From Oligoflexia bacterium (lineage in GTDB: Bacteria > Bdellovibrionota > UBA1018): DNA of 64,000 nucleotides. A model generated the notes under the pieces. The model ran no database searches. It had not been told where the DNA came from and saw nothing but the letters and a program-made list of their open reading frames with translations. A program made the position numbers and the translations under genes. The stretch spans positions 42,498 to 106,497 of the forward strand of contig JAMPXJ010000014.1 of the NCBI GenBank assembly GCA_023701205.1. The letters are read 5' to 3'. The first letter of the stretch is position 1. Each line of letters opens with the position of its first letter. This document shows positions 34,589-45,749 of the stretch, one piece after another.

Positions 34589-34948
34589 TTAACGAATTCG
34601 CTTTCGGGCCGGCGGCGGTTTACCGGACTTTTTGACAAGAAGCTCCGCGATACCTGAATAGCCGAGATCCCTGGCGATCGCATCCACAGTCAGGAGACGG
34701 GGATCGCTCTCGCCTCGGAGGATCGCACGCAGCGTCGATCGCGCGATGCCGACCTGATGAGCCACGAGATCGGGCGACTTCCCCTGGGCACCCATCTCCT
34801 CCCGCAGGAGCGTTCCCAGGCCTCTCAGAAACGATTCGCTCTTGCGGGTGCGTCCCGGGCGCCGATGCATGCCTGATCCAGCGGCTACAAGAGTCGCGCC
34901 AGGACGGAGCGAAAAGTCCGGTATACCGCCGCTCGCTTCGCGCGACAC
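34589..34948 (-). CDS. Small XRE-family regulator (paralog 1)
   Basis: This 119-residue protein has the same helix-turn-helix as its neighbour (HQVGIARSTLRAILRGE, then DPRLLTVDAIARDLGY). The GTG start at 34948 has AGGA six bases upstream. ATG 34870 is an alternative start without strong signal. It is divergent from a single-domain response regulator, with 21 bases between starts. The tandem pair suggests local duplication. Confidence 0.72.
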   Translation of the reverse strand: MSREASGGIPDFSLRPGATLVAAGSGMHRRPGRTRKSESFLRGLGTLLREEMGAQGKSPDLVAHQVGIARSTLRAILRGESDPRLLTVDAIARDLGYSGIAELLVKKSGKPPPARKRIR

Positions 34949-34969
34949 GGTCTATCCTGATCGATACCT

Positions 34970-35359
34970 ATGGGGCTGAAGCTCGGGGCATCCGACACTA
35001 TCCTCCTGATCGACGATGACCCCGGCGTCCGAGAAGTGCACCGACTCTGGCTTACCGGGCACGGATACCAGGTCACGCTCGCCGAGAACGGCGCGGTGGC
35101 GCTGCGCCTGCTTCAGGAACCGCCCCTTCCCTCGCTGATCCTGCTCGACCTGGAGATGCCCGTGATGGATGGGCACGCGTTTCTCGAAAAACTTGGGAAC
35201 CTGGCCCCGATTCCCGTCATCGTGCTTTCTTCCTCGGCGGACGACGTGGAGATTCCCGCCGCCGCGGCGATCCTGCTCAAACCCTGCTCGCCGGAAGCCC
35301 TGCTTCGGGCGATCCGCCGCCAGCTCGACGCCCACTCCATCGAAGGCCAAACGCCGTAG
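34970..35359 (+). CDS. Single-domain response regulator (REC)
   Basis: This 129-residue protein is a receiver domain alone: IDDDPG supplies the acidic pair, LLDLEMPVMDG the phospho-accepting Asp (about D58), SSS the conserved Thr/Ser, and LKPC the Lys. There is no output domain, so it may pass phosphate on or bind a partner. No histidine kinase is adjacent. Confidence 0.88.
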   Translation: MGLKLGASDTILLIDDDPGVREVHRLWLTGHGYQVTLAENGAVALRLLQEPPLPSLILLDLEMPVMDGHAFLEKLGNLAPIPVIVLSSSADDVEIPAAAAILLKPCSPEALLRAIRRQLDAHSIEGQTP

Positions 35360-35375
35360 CCGTAGTCGTAGCCTG

Positions 35376-38213
35376 CTATTCCACCGCGATGCGCTCGAAA
35401 TGTCTCGCGCACGAATCGAACAACTCCGTGGGGAGCTTCTTGCGGTACTTCGAGAGGACCTTCTCGACGGTCAATCCTTCCTTCGTCGCCTTGCCGGGGA
35501 CTAACGCCCAATTCTCACCATTCCATACGAGATCGCTCAGTTCCAATTTTCTTGCGATCACCCCGTCCTGGGCGGACTTGCGAATGAACTCCGCGAGTCC
35601 CTTGAGCTCCGGCGCATCCTCGGGACGTCCCGCCGCATGCCATTTCTTGAACCAGGCTTTGCCGCCGATCTCGCGGCTGCCGGTCGCGACATTCTTCACC
35701 GAAGCTGCCGCCTGGCGTGCCTGGGCCGCGAGGCACTTCACATAAGGCCCCGCCCCCGAAGTCATGGGGCAGGCGCTTCGCAGGCGGGCGATCCTCTTCA
35801 CCCAGTCCGGGTCCTTTTCGAGCGCGCGGATCGCGTCCATTGCCGAGCCCGGGCTGCGCTCGAGCGCCTCGAGCAGGCTGGCCAGGAGAGTCGAGGCTCC
35901 GGGCTGCGCCTTCCAAGGGCCGCTCCTCAGCAGGTCGAGCCCTGGCGTTTTCCGAAAACTGCCCGACGGCGTACCGATCAGATCGCGCTTGGCCAACTCC
36001 ACGGCCAGCCGGATTCCCTCGGGACTTCCCGGCCAAGGAGCCTTCATGAGAAATTCGCGGGAAAGGAATTCAGCCAACTCCGCCGGCTTGTGAGCCGATG
36101 CGAGCGCCTCCAAAAAAAGATCCGCCGAGCCCAACCATTCCGGACGTACCAGGAGTGTCCGTCCCAATTCCTTGTAAGAGGGCACGCTCGCCCTCAGGAG
36201 ATGCGCGACGAGGTCCCTGCGGCCCTCGAACGCCTCCGGCCGATCCCGCAGGATGCGACCGAGGTGCTTGCGGACGCGCTCGGCGCTCTCCTCAGGTCCC
36301 GAAAGATTGAGAGAGCCCGCGGCGCCGATCCCCTTCGCCAGGAGTCGCTCGAGCTCATCGAGAAAGGCCCGCTCCCGACCGGGCTCCGCGGCGTCCCTCG
36401 CGACGAGCCGACCGATCCGAAGCCACTCCGAGTCCTCGGGAAGCTCGAGGTGGAATCTGGTCCTCGCCGTCTCGCGAATCCGCGAAAGAAACTGCGAAGT
36501 CGGAAGCGCCTCGGGATTCAAAAGCGCCTGATGAAATCGCAGGAAGTCGCCCGCATCGCGTCCCAGAGCCCGCGCGAAACGCTCGAAAAACCGCCGCTCC
36601 GAAGTCGATAGATCCTGAAACGGGATTTTCACCAGCGTTTTCACGATCTCCTCATCGGTGATCGGTGCGTGCCCGGCGGCGTCCGCGACTTCGGCGACCT
36701 CGAGACTGATTCCGCCCGGGAGCGGCGGCAAAGCCGCCTTCTGCAGCGGAACGGCGGTCGAGTTCGATTTCATGTGATCGTAGTCGAGCGAATGATACTC
36801 GGATTTGAATTTCTCGATTTTCGTTCGCAGCTTGGCGCTCGGGTACTCGAGCGGCACCGCCCTCGCTCTTCTGGCCAGTTCGCTGAACACGCCCTTCAGA
36901 ACCTCGTAATTGCCCAAGCCATCGATCGCCTTCTGCCTCGGAGTCAGGATTTCCGCTACGCCGAGCCTGGACTTCAGCTTCTCGTCGGAGAACGCGTGGA
37001 GAATCGACACGGCTTCGTCCGCGGAGATGTAGGGTCCGTTGATCGTGTTGAGGTAAAACGCCGGCTTGCCGCCGGATCGGACCAAGGTCCCTTCCACGTA
37101 ACCCTTCACCGCACCGCTGCCATCGCGAACGAGAAAAACCTTCTCGAGCGGATCGTTCGGGAACGGGAAAGACTTCGACGTGGAGCAGTCTCCGCCGGCG
37201 CAGCCCCGGAAGATCGCGAGATCCGGGCCGACCTCTTCCAGCCGCAGCTCCCGCCCCGCCTTCTGCACCACTTCCTTGGTCCGCGAAGCCACCGCCTTCA
37301 GGTCCTGGATCACCGCATCCCTGAACTCGTTCTCGCGGAAGAACTGCCCCTCCGCCTTGAGGCGCGTCTTGAGCTTCTCGATCGCCGGGTCGATCAGGGT
37401 CCGGTCATTGAAACGCTCGAAGTCTTCCACGCTCAGCCGGGAGATGCGCTCCCGCGCCTCTGCGACACTCAGCTCGGCGCCGCCGGGAGTCGTTTCCAAA
37501 AACACGAAAAGCTCGGTGCTCTTCGCGAGCTTCCGCTCGGCGCGATGAAGATCCGCCAGCTTCTCCAGAACCTGCTGCCGCGACGCTCCGGGCGGGAACC
37601 CGTTTTTTTCCAGGAATGCGGCCGGCAGGCCGTCGGGCATTTCCGCCGCGATCCGTTCCAACTTCTCCTCCGGGGCCGCGAGACGGAAGAACTCGCCTTT
37701 CTTTTCCGGCGGCAGCAGCTGGACCAGTCCCGTGTAGAGATTCGTGAAGGTCACGCCCTTGAGTCCCTCGATAGCCGATTTCACCCGAACGGCGCTCTCC
37801 GTGAGTGCCGAACCGGAAGCGGCGTCCGGCAGCTCTGCCAGGAGTCCCGCGCGCCAGCTTTCGAGCGCTTCGGGCCGAAGCTGAAAAACCGTCCGCTCCG
37901 ATTCCGAAAACGGGCGGATCTCGATGCGCAGGAATCGCTCCCGCGCCGGAAGGACGAAGCCCATTCGGGCCAACTCCGCTTCAAGCCGCTCCTGATCCTC
38001 CAACAGGGAGAAGTGGTTCACCGCGAAATTCATTTTATCGAAGATGGGTAGCCTGCGGCTCAGCCGGATCAGCTCCAGGGCCCGGCGCCGATCATCTGCC
38101 GCCTCGGGCGGCACCTCCGCAAAGGCGGCAGGCAAAGACCACATCGGCAGGAAAACCGCCAGGAGAGCCTGACGGCACACGCGGACGACGCCGCCTGGCA
38201 GGTGAGCAGCCAT
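35376..38213 (-). CDS. Large exported protein, unknown
   Basis: This 945-residue protein has a signal peptide (about 1-32, ending AFA). The mature part is helical and charged. A distinctive central block at about 345-420 reads RGCAGGDCSTSKSFPF and later AFYLNTINGPYI. The C-terminal 90 residues contain WNGENWALVPGK. I do not recognise a family. The absence of membrane spans and the signal peptide suggest a soluble periplasmic or secreted protein. Its stop is 17 bases from the convergent response regulator. Confidence 0.65.
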   Translation of the reverse strand: MAAHLPGGVVRVCRQALLAVFLPMWSLPAAFAEVPPEAADDRRRALELIRLSRRLPIFDKMNFAVNHFSLLEDQERLEAELARMGFVLPARERFLRIEIRPFSESERTVFQLRPEALESWRAGLLAELPDAASGSALTESAVRVKSAIEGLKGVTFTNLYTGLVQLLPPEKKGEFFRLAAPEEKLERIAAEMPDGLPAAFLEKNGFPPGASRQQVLEKLADLHRAERKLAKSTELFVFLETTPGGAELSVAEARERISRLSVEDFERFNDRTLIDPAIEKLKTRLKAEGQFFRENEFRDAVIQDLKAVASRTKEVVQKAGRELRLEEVGPDLAIFRGCAGGDCSTSKSFPFPNDPLEKVFLVRDGSGAVKGYVEGTLVRSGGKPAFYLNTINGPYISADEAVSILHAFSDEKLKSRLGVAEILTPRQKAIDGLGNYEVLKGVFSELARRARAVPLEYPSAKLRTKIEKFKSEYHSLDYDHMKSNSTAVPLQKAALPPLPGGISLEVAEVADAAGHAPITDEEIVKTLVKIPFQDLSTSERRFFERFARALGRDAGDFLRFHQALLNPEALPTSQFLSRIRETARTRFHLELPEDSEWLRIGRLVARDAAEPGRERAFLDELERLLAKGIGAAGSLNLSGPEESAERVRKHLGRILRDRPEAFEGRRDLVAHLLRASVPSYKELGRTLLVRPEWLGSADLFLEALASAHKPAELAEFLSREFLMKAPWPGSPEGIRLAVELAKRDLIGTPSGSFRKTPGLDLLRSGPWKAQPGASTLLASLLEALERSPGSAMDAIRALEKDPDWVKRIARLRSACPMTSGAGPYVKCLAAQARQAAASVKNVATGSREIGGKAWFKKWHAAGRPEDAPELKGLAEFIRKSAQDGVIARKLELSDLVWNGENWALVPGKATKEGLTVEKVLSKYRKKLPTELFDSCARHFERIAVE

Positions 38214-38310
38214 GACTGCCTATCGTCAAGACCGGCGACGCTCTTTAACTCCGGGACCGGGACCGGGCAGGCGCTCAATATTTTTCAGGTTTCTGGCGAT
38301 AAGAAGCTGA

Positions 38311-38457
38311 AGACTGGATACCTCGAACGTCGCCTACTGGATCGTTCCCGAGGATTCGCTCAAGCGGACCGGCATCCCTATCCGCCGCTACCGGCTCGAG
38401 AACGACCAGTACCCTTCAGGCTCCGAAACGCGCCGTCCGGTCATCCTGCCCGAATAA
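38311..38457 (+). pseudogene. Orphan C-terminal coding remnant
   Basis: A 48-codon open stretch begins just after a TGA and has no start codon or ribosome binding site, yet reads like real protein (NVAYWIVPEDSLKRTGIPIR, then RYRLENDQYPSGSETRRP) and ends at a TAA two bases before the convergent stop. It is probably the 3' end of a gene whose 5' part was lost during rearrangement next to 38213. No family is recognised. Confidence 0.4.
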
Positions 38458-38459
38458 GC

Positions 38460-39248
38460 TCAGCAGCTCTCGCCCGGGCCGCAGACTTGAAAAAGTCTCG
38501 CCGGCGGAGCTTCCGCGCTTAATTCCAGGAGCTTCAGCCGTGGCAGGCGGAAGGCGGCTCCAGCCTTGAGGCGCTCGATCTCGAGCTGACCTCCCAGGAC
38601 TGAAACCCGGAACTGCTCCGGCGGAAGAAGCTCGCCGATCCACGACGCCAGCGAGAGAACCCGCTCTCCCTCGGCTCCGCCCACGCGCACGGTCGAGGAC
38701 AGACCGGTTTCGGCGTAGATCCTTCCGCCTGGCGCGAGCGCTTCCAGATAACGTTCCAGCACCGCTTCGGGGCGCGACGAATAGGCCAACGGGCCGAAGA
38801 AATCCGTGATCAGCCGGGAGGGGCCAAGCTCCTCGGCCGGAATACTTTCGAGTTCCCGGCCTTCCAGGTACCGGAACCGCCCCCCGCTCCGCTTCGTGAG
38901 CCGGGCCAGCTTCGCCCGCGCGAGCAAGGGCGCGCGCAACGCCACGCCGACCAAGCTCGCCGACGCATCCCCGGCAGCCTCCCGGGCTTCCTGGTACTCG
39001 CGCAGCGCGCGCGCTTCTCCCGTGCCGGCATCGAGCCAGCGATCTTCGGCGCGCAGGGACTCCAGGAAGGGCCGGAAGCGGGGGCCGAAGCGCGAGGAAT
39101 ACTCGCCGAGCGAGCGATCCGTCGCGAAGAGATTCCAACGGAGCTTTCTTTGGAGAGAGGCGAATTCCCGGACGCAGTCGCCATCGGCCGAATGGGCGGC
39201 CGGCACCTGGAGCGCGCAAAACATCAGCGCCCAAGGCAGGAATCTCAT
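38460..39248 (-). CDS. Exported methyltransferase-like protein
   Basis: This 262-residue protein has a signal peptide (about 1-20, ending AHS). The mature part resembles a Rossmann-fold SAM methyltransferase: WLDAGTGEARALREYQ as motif I, DFFGPLAYSSRPEAVLERYL at motif IV-V, and EALAPGGRIYAET. SAM is not expected in the periplasm, so it may be inactive or bind another ligand. It overlaps the Nudix gene by ATGA. The final Cys pair (CGPGESC) could form a disulfide. Confidence 0.65.
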   Translation of the reverse strand: MRFLPWALMFCALQVPAAHSADGDCVREFASLQRKLRWNLFATDRSLGEYSSRFGPRFRPFLESLRAEDRWLDAGTGEARALREYQEAREAAGDASASLVGVALRAPLLARAKLARLTKRSGGRFRYLEGRELESIPAEELGPSRLITDFFGPLAYSSRPEAVLERYLEALAPGGRIYAETGLSSTVRVGGAEGERVLSLASWIGELLPPEQFRVSVLGGQLEIERLKAGAAFRLPRLKLLELSAEAPPARLFQVCGPGESC

Positions 39249-39796
39249 CCCGCACCCCGCGCCGGGCCGGGCTCGCCCGCCATGTCCGCGAGCGGCAGGA
39301 GCTCCGAGCGCAGCACCTCCTGATGGTGATACCAGATCGTGCCCTGGAAGGGCCGCTCCGCCACGACATAAGGGAGAAATTCGCGATCACCGGCCCAGAG
39401 ATTCAGCTCCAGGAGCTTCGCCCGGGGGACCCACTCGAGCTTTCCCTCCGCGCACTCGGACACCAGCCCCGAGGAATGCTCCCTGGGCACGCGCGCGATA
39501 AAGACCCAGACGATCCAATCCTCGTTCCGATGCGCCTTGAAGTTCGGGAAATGCAATATTCCGAGCGGCCGGAAGCACTCCCGGGGCAGCTCCAGGCCCG
39601 ACTCCTCGCGCAGCTCGCGACGGGCGGCCTCCATCGCCGACTCGTCCGGCTCGCACTTGCCCCCGAGCCCGTTCCACTTACCCGCATGGTAGTCGCCCGG
39701 ACGTCCTTTGTGGATCATCAGTACCTGGTCGCCGAGCTGGGCGTAGACCAGGACCGCCGGCACCGCCTTGCGGGCGCCGGACTCGAACGCGTTCAT
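39245..39796 (-). CDS. Nudix hydrolase
   Basis: This 183-residue protein has a Nudix box (GGKCEPDESAMEAARR followed by ELREESG) at about 45-67. The flanking strands WNGLGG and WIVWVFIAR resemble MutT/8-oxo-dGTP-type members. It hydrolyses nucleoside diphosphates linked to another moiety. The substrate is unknown. The start overlaps the acyl-CoA synthetase stop by ATGA, and its own stop overlaps the next gene, so the three genes are coupled. Confidence 0.88.
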   Translation of the reverse strand: MNAFESGARKAVPAVLVYAQLGDQVLMIHKGRPGDYHAGKWNGLGGKCEPDESAMEAARRELREESGLELPRECFRPLGILHFPNFKAHRNEDWIVWVFIARVPREHSSGLVSECAEGKLEWVPRAKLLELNLWAGDREFLPYVVAERPFQGTIWYHHQEVLRSELLPLADMAGEPGPARGAG

Positions 39797-41598
39797 CGAT
39801 ACATCGATTCAATCAGCGCGCTGAAACGCTTCTCGATCACGTTGCGCTTCATTTTGAGCGTGGGGGTCATCTCGCCCTCCTCGATCGAGAACTCGCGCGA
39901 GAGCACGGCGATCCGCTTGATCTGCTCGAAGCTCGCGAGCTCCTTGTTGAGCGCGTCCACCTCGGCCTTGATCTTGCCGAGGATCTCCGGATCCTTGATC
40001 TGCTCGCCGTCGCTCGCTTGGGGCCGCTGCCTGACCGCGGCGAGCGTCTCCTCCGAGAGAGTGATGATCGCGGTGAGGTACTTGCGCCCGTCGCCCACGA
40101 TGCAGACCTGGCCGATGAGCGGCGAAGCCTTCAGCTTCTCCTCGATCGGAAGCGGCGCGACCATCTTGCCGCCCGAAGTCTTGAGGACCTCCTTTTTCCG
40201 TCCCTTGATCCGGAGCAGGCCCCGCGAGTCGTACTCGCCGATATCGCCCGTGTGGAGCCAACCGCCTTCCAGAACCTGCGCGGTCGCCGCATCATCCTTG
40301 AAGTAGCCCTTGAACACGTTGCGCCCGCGGCAAAGGATCTCGCCGTCCTCGGCGAGCTTGACTTCGATCGGAGGGACGGGCTTGCCCACGGCGCCCGCGC
40401 TCTCGACGCCGGGCTCGGTCATGCAGATCACGCCCGTCGATTCGGTCTGGCCGAAGTCTTCCATGATCTCCAGGCCGAGCGAGCGGAACCAGCGCGAGAT
40501 GTGCGGCGCGAGGGCGGCGGCGCCCGAGGCGAGCTTCTCCGCGCGCCCCAGCCCGAGCGCCTGGCGGACCTTCGAAAGAACCAGCTTATCCGCGACGCGG
40601 TACTGGAGCAGATCCAAGGGGTTCGCGAAGCGGCCCGCATAGCGGGCTTCCGCGACCCGTGCGCCGACCTCCAGCGCCCAGGGGGCGAGAAGTTTCTTCG
40701 CGCCCGTGGCGTTCTTCACCTTGGTTTGCACGCCTTCCATCATCTTTTCCCACAACCGCGGGACCGAGAGCAGCAGCGTGGGCTGCACCTCGCCGAGGTC
40801 CGCGGTGAGATTCTCGAACTTCGTGCAGAAGTTCACGCAATAGCGCTGAGAGATGCCCACGCCCACGTTCTGGAGCTTCTCGGCGATATGGCACAGCGGA
40901 AGGAAGGAAAAGAGCGAGCCGCCGCCGGCCGGCAGCTTCCAGAAGCGCGAGACGGCGTCGGCCGTGAAGACGAGATTGTCATGCGACAGGATCGCGCCTT
41001 TGGGATTGCCCGTCGTGCCCGAAGTGTAGATGAGGAAAGCGCCGGCATTGGGGTCGATCTCGGCCAGGTATTCGGAAAGCTTCTTGCCCTTGGCGGCCAG
41101 CTTCGCGCCTTCGGCGAGGGCGTGGCTGTAGGCCACGGCGTTCGGGTGAATCGACGTGTCGTCGTCGAACACGAGGACCATGCTGACCGAGGGCGGCAGC
41201 TCCGCGCCCGTGCGCGAGAAGTACTCCTTGTTCTGCACGGCGAAGACCGAAGCTCCCGTGTGACTGAGGATGTACTGAATGTCCTTGAGGGTGGAGTTCG
41301 GATAAATCCCCGCCGATTTCCCCCGGAGCAGCATGGCCGCGAGATCGGCGTGGACCCATTCGGGGCTGTTGTAGGCGAAGATGCAGCAGATATCGTCCGG
41401 GGAGAATCCCCGGGACTCGAGGAAGAGGGCCAGATGAAATACCCGTTCGAGAAACTCGCGGGAACTCAGGGCGATCCACTGCCCGCTTTCCTTCGCTTCC
41501 CTGCGGCCCGAGCTCGCCGGCAGCTTCTTGAATCTTTGCGCCGGCGCATTCGGAGCGGTCTCGGCCCAATTCGAAAGGCGATGGAGTACGGTCGGCAT
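39793..41598 (-). CDS. Long-chain acyl-CoA synthetase (AMP-forming)
   Basis: This 601-residue protein has the AMP-binding P-loop YTSGTTGNPKGA (about 195-206), the GQTES-like DFGQTESTG motif, and the C-terminal LHTGDIGEYDSRGLLRI and GGKMVAPLPIE motifs. It activates fatty acids to acyl-CoA via acyl-adenylate. The FACS layout (AMP-dependent, long type) suggests long-chain substrates. GAGGGG precedes the start. First gene of the coupled acyl-CoA synthetase/Nudix/methyltransferase-like set. Confidence 0.9.
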   Translation of the reverse strand: MPTVLHRLSNWAETAPNAPAQRFKKLPASSGRREAKESGQWIALSSREFLERVFHLALFLESRGFSPDDICCIFAYNSPEWVHADLAAMLLRGKSAGIYPNSTLKDIQYILSHTGASVFAVQNKEYFSRTGAELPPSVSMVLVFDDDTSIHPNAVAYSHALAEGAKLAAKGKKLSEYLAEIDPNAGAFLIYTSGTTGNPKGAILSHDNLVFTADAVSRFWKLPAGGGSLFSFLPLCHIAEKLQNVGVGISQRYCVNFCTKFENLTADLGEVQPTLLLSVPRLWEKMMEGVQTKVKNATGAKKLLAPWALEVGARVAEARYAGRFANPLDLLQYRVADKLVLSKVRQALGLGRAEKLASGAAALAPHISRWFRSLGLEIMEDFGQTESTGVICMTEPGVESAGAVGKPVPPIEVKLAEDGEILCRGRNVFKGYFKDDAATAQVLEGGWLHTGDIGEYDSRGLLRIKGRKKEVLKTSGGKMVAPLPIEEKLKASPLIGQVCIVGDGRKYLTAIITLSEETLAAVRQRPQASDGEQIKDPEILGKIKAEVDALNKELASFEQIKRIAVLSREFSIEEGEMTPTLKMKRNVIEKRFSALIESMYR

Positions 41599-41754
41599 AT
41601 GAGTTTCCCCTCAGCAAACTTTAACCGCCCTAAAGCGGCTTGTCTATTATCCGCGTTGGCGGGCGAGCTCGCCTCGACCGCGCGCGAGCTTCTGAAAATC
41701 CTAGCGCGCCGCTCAGGCTCATGCTAGACGCATCGAAAGCAAGGAGCCAATTTC

Positions 41755-41898
41755 ATGTCAAAAACACTGAGCAGCAAGCATCGCAAGAGCCGCCGCGACA
41801 AAGCCACGGCCTTTAAGTCCGATCTCGCCCCGAAGGCGCACAAGGTCGCCGTCGAGCGCAGCAAAAAGGCGAAAAAGAAGAACGCCTACCGCGCCTGA
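41755..41898 (+). CDS. 47-residue highly basic protein
   Basis: This short gene has AAGGAG ten bases upstream and encodes a very basic product (about 18 Lys/Arg; ends KKAKKKNAYRA) with no membrane span. The composition suggests nucleic-acid or ribosome binding, but no family is recognised. It lies alone between the acyl-CoA synthetase and grx4. Confidence 0.6.
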   Translation: MSKTLSSKHRKSRRDKATAFKSDLAPKAHKVAVERSKKAKKKNAYRA

Positions 41899-41956
41899 TC
41901 GCTATCTCGGGAGACAAGGAGCGCCGCGGGCTACCGCCCGGCGGCTCTCCTCCCGC

Positions 41957-42322
41957 TTACTTCGACTTCAGGAGCTCCTGAAGCTCGCCTCGTTCGAACA
42001 TCTCCGAAACAATATCGCAGCCACCCACGAACTGGCCGTTGATGAAGACCTGGGGAACGGTCGGCCACTGAGTCATGGCTTCCAGCGCGTCCCAGAGGGG
42101 GTCGTCCGACAGCACGTCCACGGCCTCGAGCTGGCGCGCGCCGGCCGCGCGGAGGACCTGAACCGCGCGCGCGGAAAAACCGCACTGCGGGAAATCAGGC
42201 GTTCCCTTCATGAAGATCACGACGGGGGCGGATTTCACCTTTTCCTGGACCTTGGGAATCAATGGATGGCTCTGGGGATGGCTTTGGGGATGGCTTTGGG
42301 GATGGCTTTGGGTCTGCGACAT
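41957..42322 (-). CDS. grxD: Monothiol glutaredoxin (Grx4 type) with repeat N-terminus
   Basis: This 121-residue protein has a glutaredoxin core with the monothiol site QCGFS (about 46-50), FMKGTPDFP and the TVPQVF glutathione loop, as in Grx4/GrxD, which binds a glutathione-ligated 2Fe-2S cluster. The N-terminal 16 residues are four QSHP repeats from a 12-base DNA repeat. It follows a BolA gene by 20 bases. Grx4-BolA heterodimers traffic or sense iron-sulfur clusters. Translation start has no strong Shine-Dalgarno. Confidence 0.9.
   Translation of the reverse strand: MSQTQSHPQSHPQSHPQSHPLIPKVQEKVKSAPVVIFMKGTPDFPQCGFSARAVQVLRAAGARQLEAVDVLSDDPLWDALEAMTQWPTVPQVFINGQFVGGCDIVSEMFERGELQELLKSK
42264..42311. 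repeat. Four 12-base tandem repeats in grxD
   Basis: Copies of GGATGGCTTTGG occur at 42264, 42276, 42288 and 42300, the first with one change. Each encodes Gln-Ser-His-Pro on the minus strand. The unit is a multiple of three, so copy changes would keep frame. Confidence 0.9.
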
Positions 42323-42342
42323 TGGGATGGTTCTCGTTTCTG

Positions 42343-42597
42343 TCAGCCGCCGATGCGGGCCTTGTACTGTTCTGGGGTGAAGGTCTTGAGCGTGAGAGCA
42401 TGGATCTCGCCCGAGCTCATCTCGGACTGGACCAGGCCGAAGACCATCTTATGCTGCTCGATCATCAGCTTGCCCTGAAACGCCGGTGAAACGACGACCG
42501 CCTGGTAGTGATCCAACGTTCCCGTGAGGTCCATGACCTGCGCCTCGGTACCTTCGCTCAGCATCTCGATTCGTGCCTTCAACTGTTCAGGTGTCAT
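42343..42597 (-). CDS. BolA family protein
   Basis: This 84-residue protein has the BolA fold pattern: KARIEMLSEGTEAQVMDLTG, then HYQAVVVSPAFQGKLMIEQHKMV, then a final helix with GEIHALTLKTFTP. BolA proteins pair with monothiol glutaredoxins, and grxD is the next gene, so both probably act together in iron-sulfur cluster handling. GAGAGG is nine bases upstream. It is divergent from lon. Confidence 0.93.
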   Translation of the reverse strand: MTPEQLKARIEMLSEGTEAQVMDLTGTLDHYQAVVVSPAFQGKLMIEQHKMVFGLVQSEMSSGEIHALTLKTFTPEQYKARIGG

Positions 42598-42642
42598 GCG
42601 ACAAGCCTCTCTCCACCCTCCCCTTTAACACGTGCGGCACGA

Positions 42643-42672
42643 TTGTAAAAGGAATTGAAGGCGCACGATATT
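42643..42672 (+). promoter_or_regulatory. Possible lon promoter
   Basis: TTGTAA (42643-42648) and GATATT (42667-42672) are 18 bases apart, giving a leader of about 12 bases before ATG 42692 with no Shine-Dalgarno. No heat-shock (sigma-32) pattern was seen. Confidence 0.3.
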
Positions 42673-42691
42673 TGCTCCTTTTCGGCTTCGT

Positions 42692-45085
<2,394 letters not shown>

Positions 45086-45099
45086 TCGCCGCGCCCAGC

Positions 45100-45708
45100 T
45101 CACGCGAACGCGGAATCGACCGGGTCGTCTTCCTCGCCGATCACTCCGGGCTGTCCCGGCATCCCGCTCTCGCCCGGCTCGAAAAAGCGCGCTCGCGCCC
45201 GCGCGGCTCGGACGGGACCGTAGAACAGCCCCATGCACGCACCGAATACGAGATGCCCGAACAGAAGGAGGATCGGGGTCGGAGCGTCGATCCCCGAGCC
45301 GAAGAAGCCGAAATGGGCGAAGCGCGTGATCCGCATCTGCTGCTGGATCATCCCGAGGAACGGGAAGAGCCCGATCGCCGCGACGACCGCATGGGCGAAA
45401 CCCAGCCGGGTCCCGACGGCGACTTCGCTGCGGCGGAACACGTATTCGAAGCAGTAGGCGTAAAAGAGCCCGAAGACACCGCCCAGCAAGGCGTTGGCGA
45501 CGGCGCCGAACAGCCAGTTCCGGGTCGGATATTCGCTCAGCCGGAACAGCGCGCCGAGGTACGCCTCATACGAGAACCCGGTGGCACCCATCATGTTGAA
45601 GATGTCGACAAAGAAGGCCATCAGCACTGCCGCGACCACGCCGGACGCGAACGCCCGGAACCAGTTGATGGGCTGAACCGACCGGCCGAGCTCCAAGACC
45701 TTGCCCAT
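45100..45708 (-). CDS. Four-span membrane protein, unknown
   Basis: This 202-residue protein has four probable membrane spans (about 18-38, 66-86, 103-120, 143-162) and a charged tail. No family is recognised with confidence. It starts 41 bases after the stop of the Fur-family gene on the same strand, so the two may be co-transcribed and iron- or metal-related, but this is inference from position only. No ribosome binding site is obvious. Confidence 0.6.
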   Translation of the reverse strand: MGKVLELGRSVQPINWFRAFASGVVAAVLMAFFVDIFNMMGATGFSYEAYLGALFRLSEYPTRNWLFGAVANALLGGVFGLFYAYCFEYVFRRSEVAVGTRLGFAHAVVAAIGLFPFLGMIQQQMRITRFAHFGFFGSGIDAPTPILLLFGHLVFGACMGLFYGPVRAARARARFFEPGESGMPGQPGVIGEEDDPVDSAFA

Positions 45709-45749
45709 GCGGGGATGAATTGCAAAGCCGGTACCGCGGAGCCGTCGGC

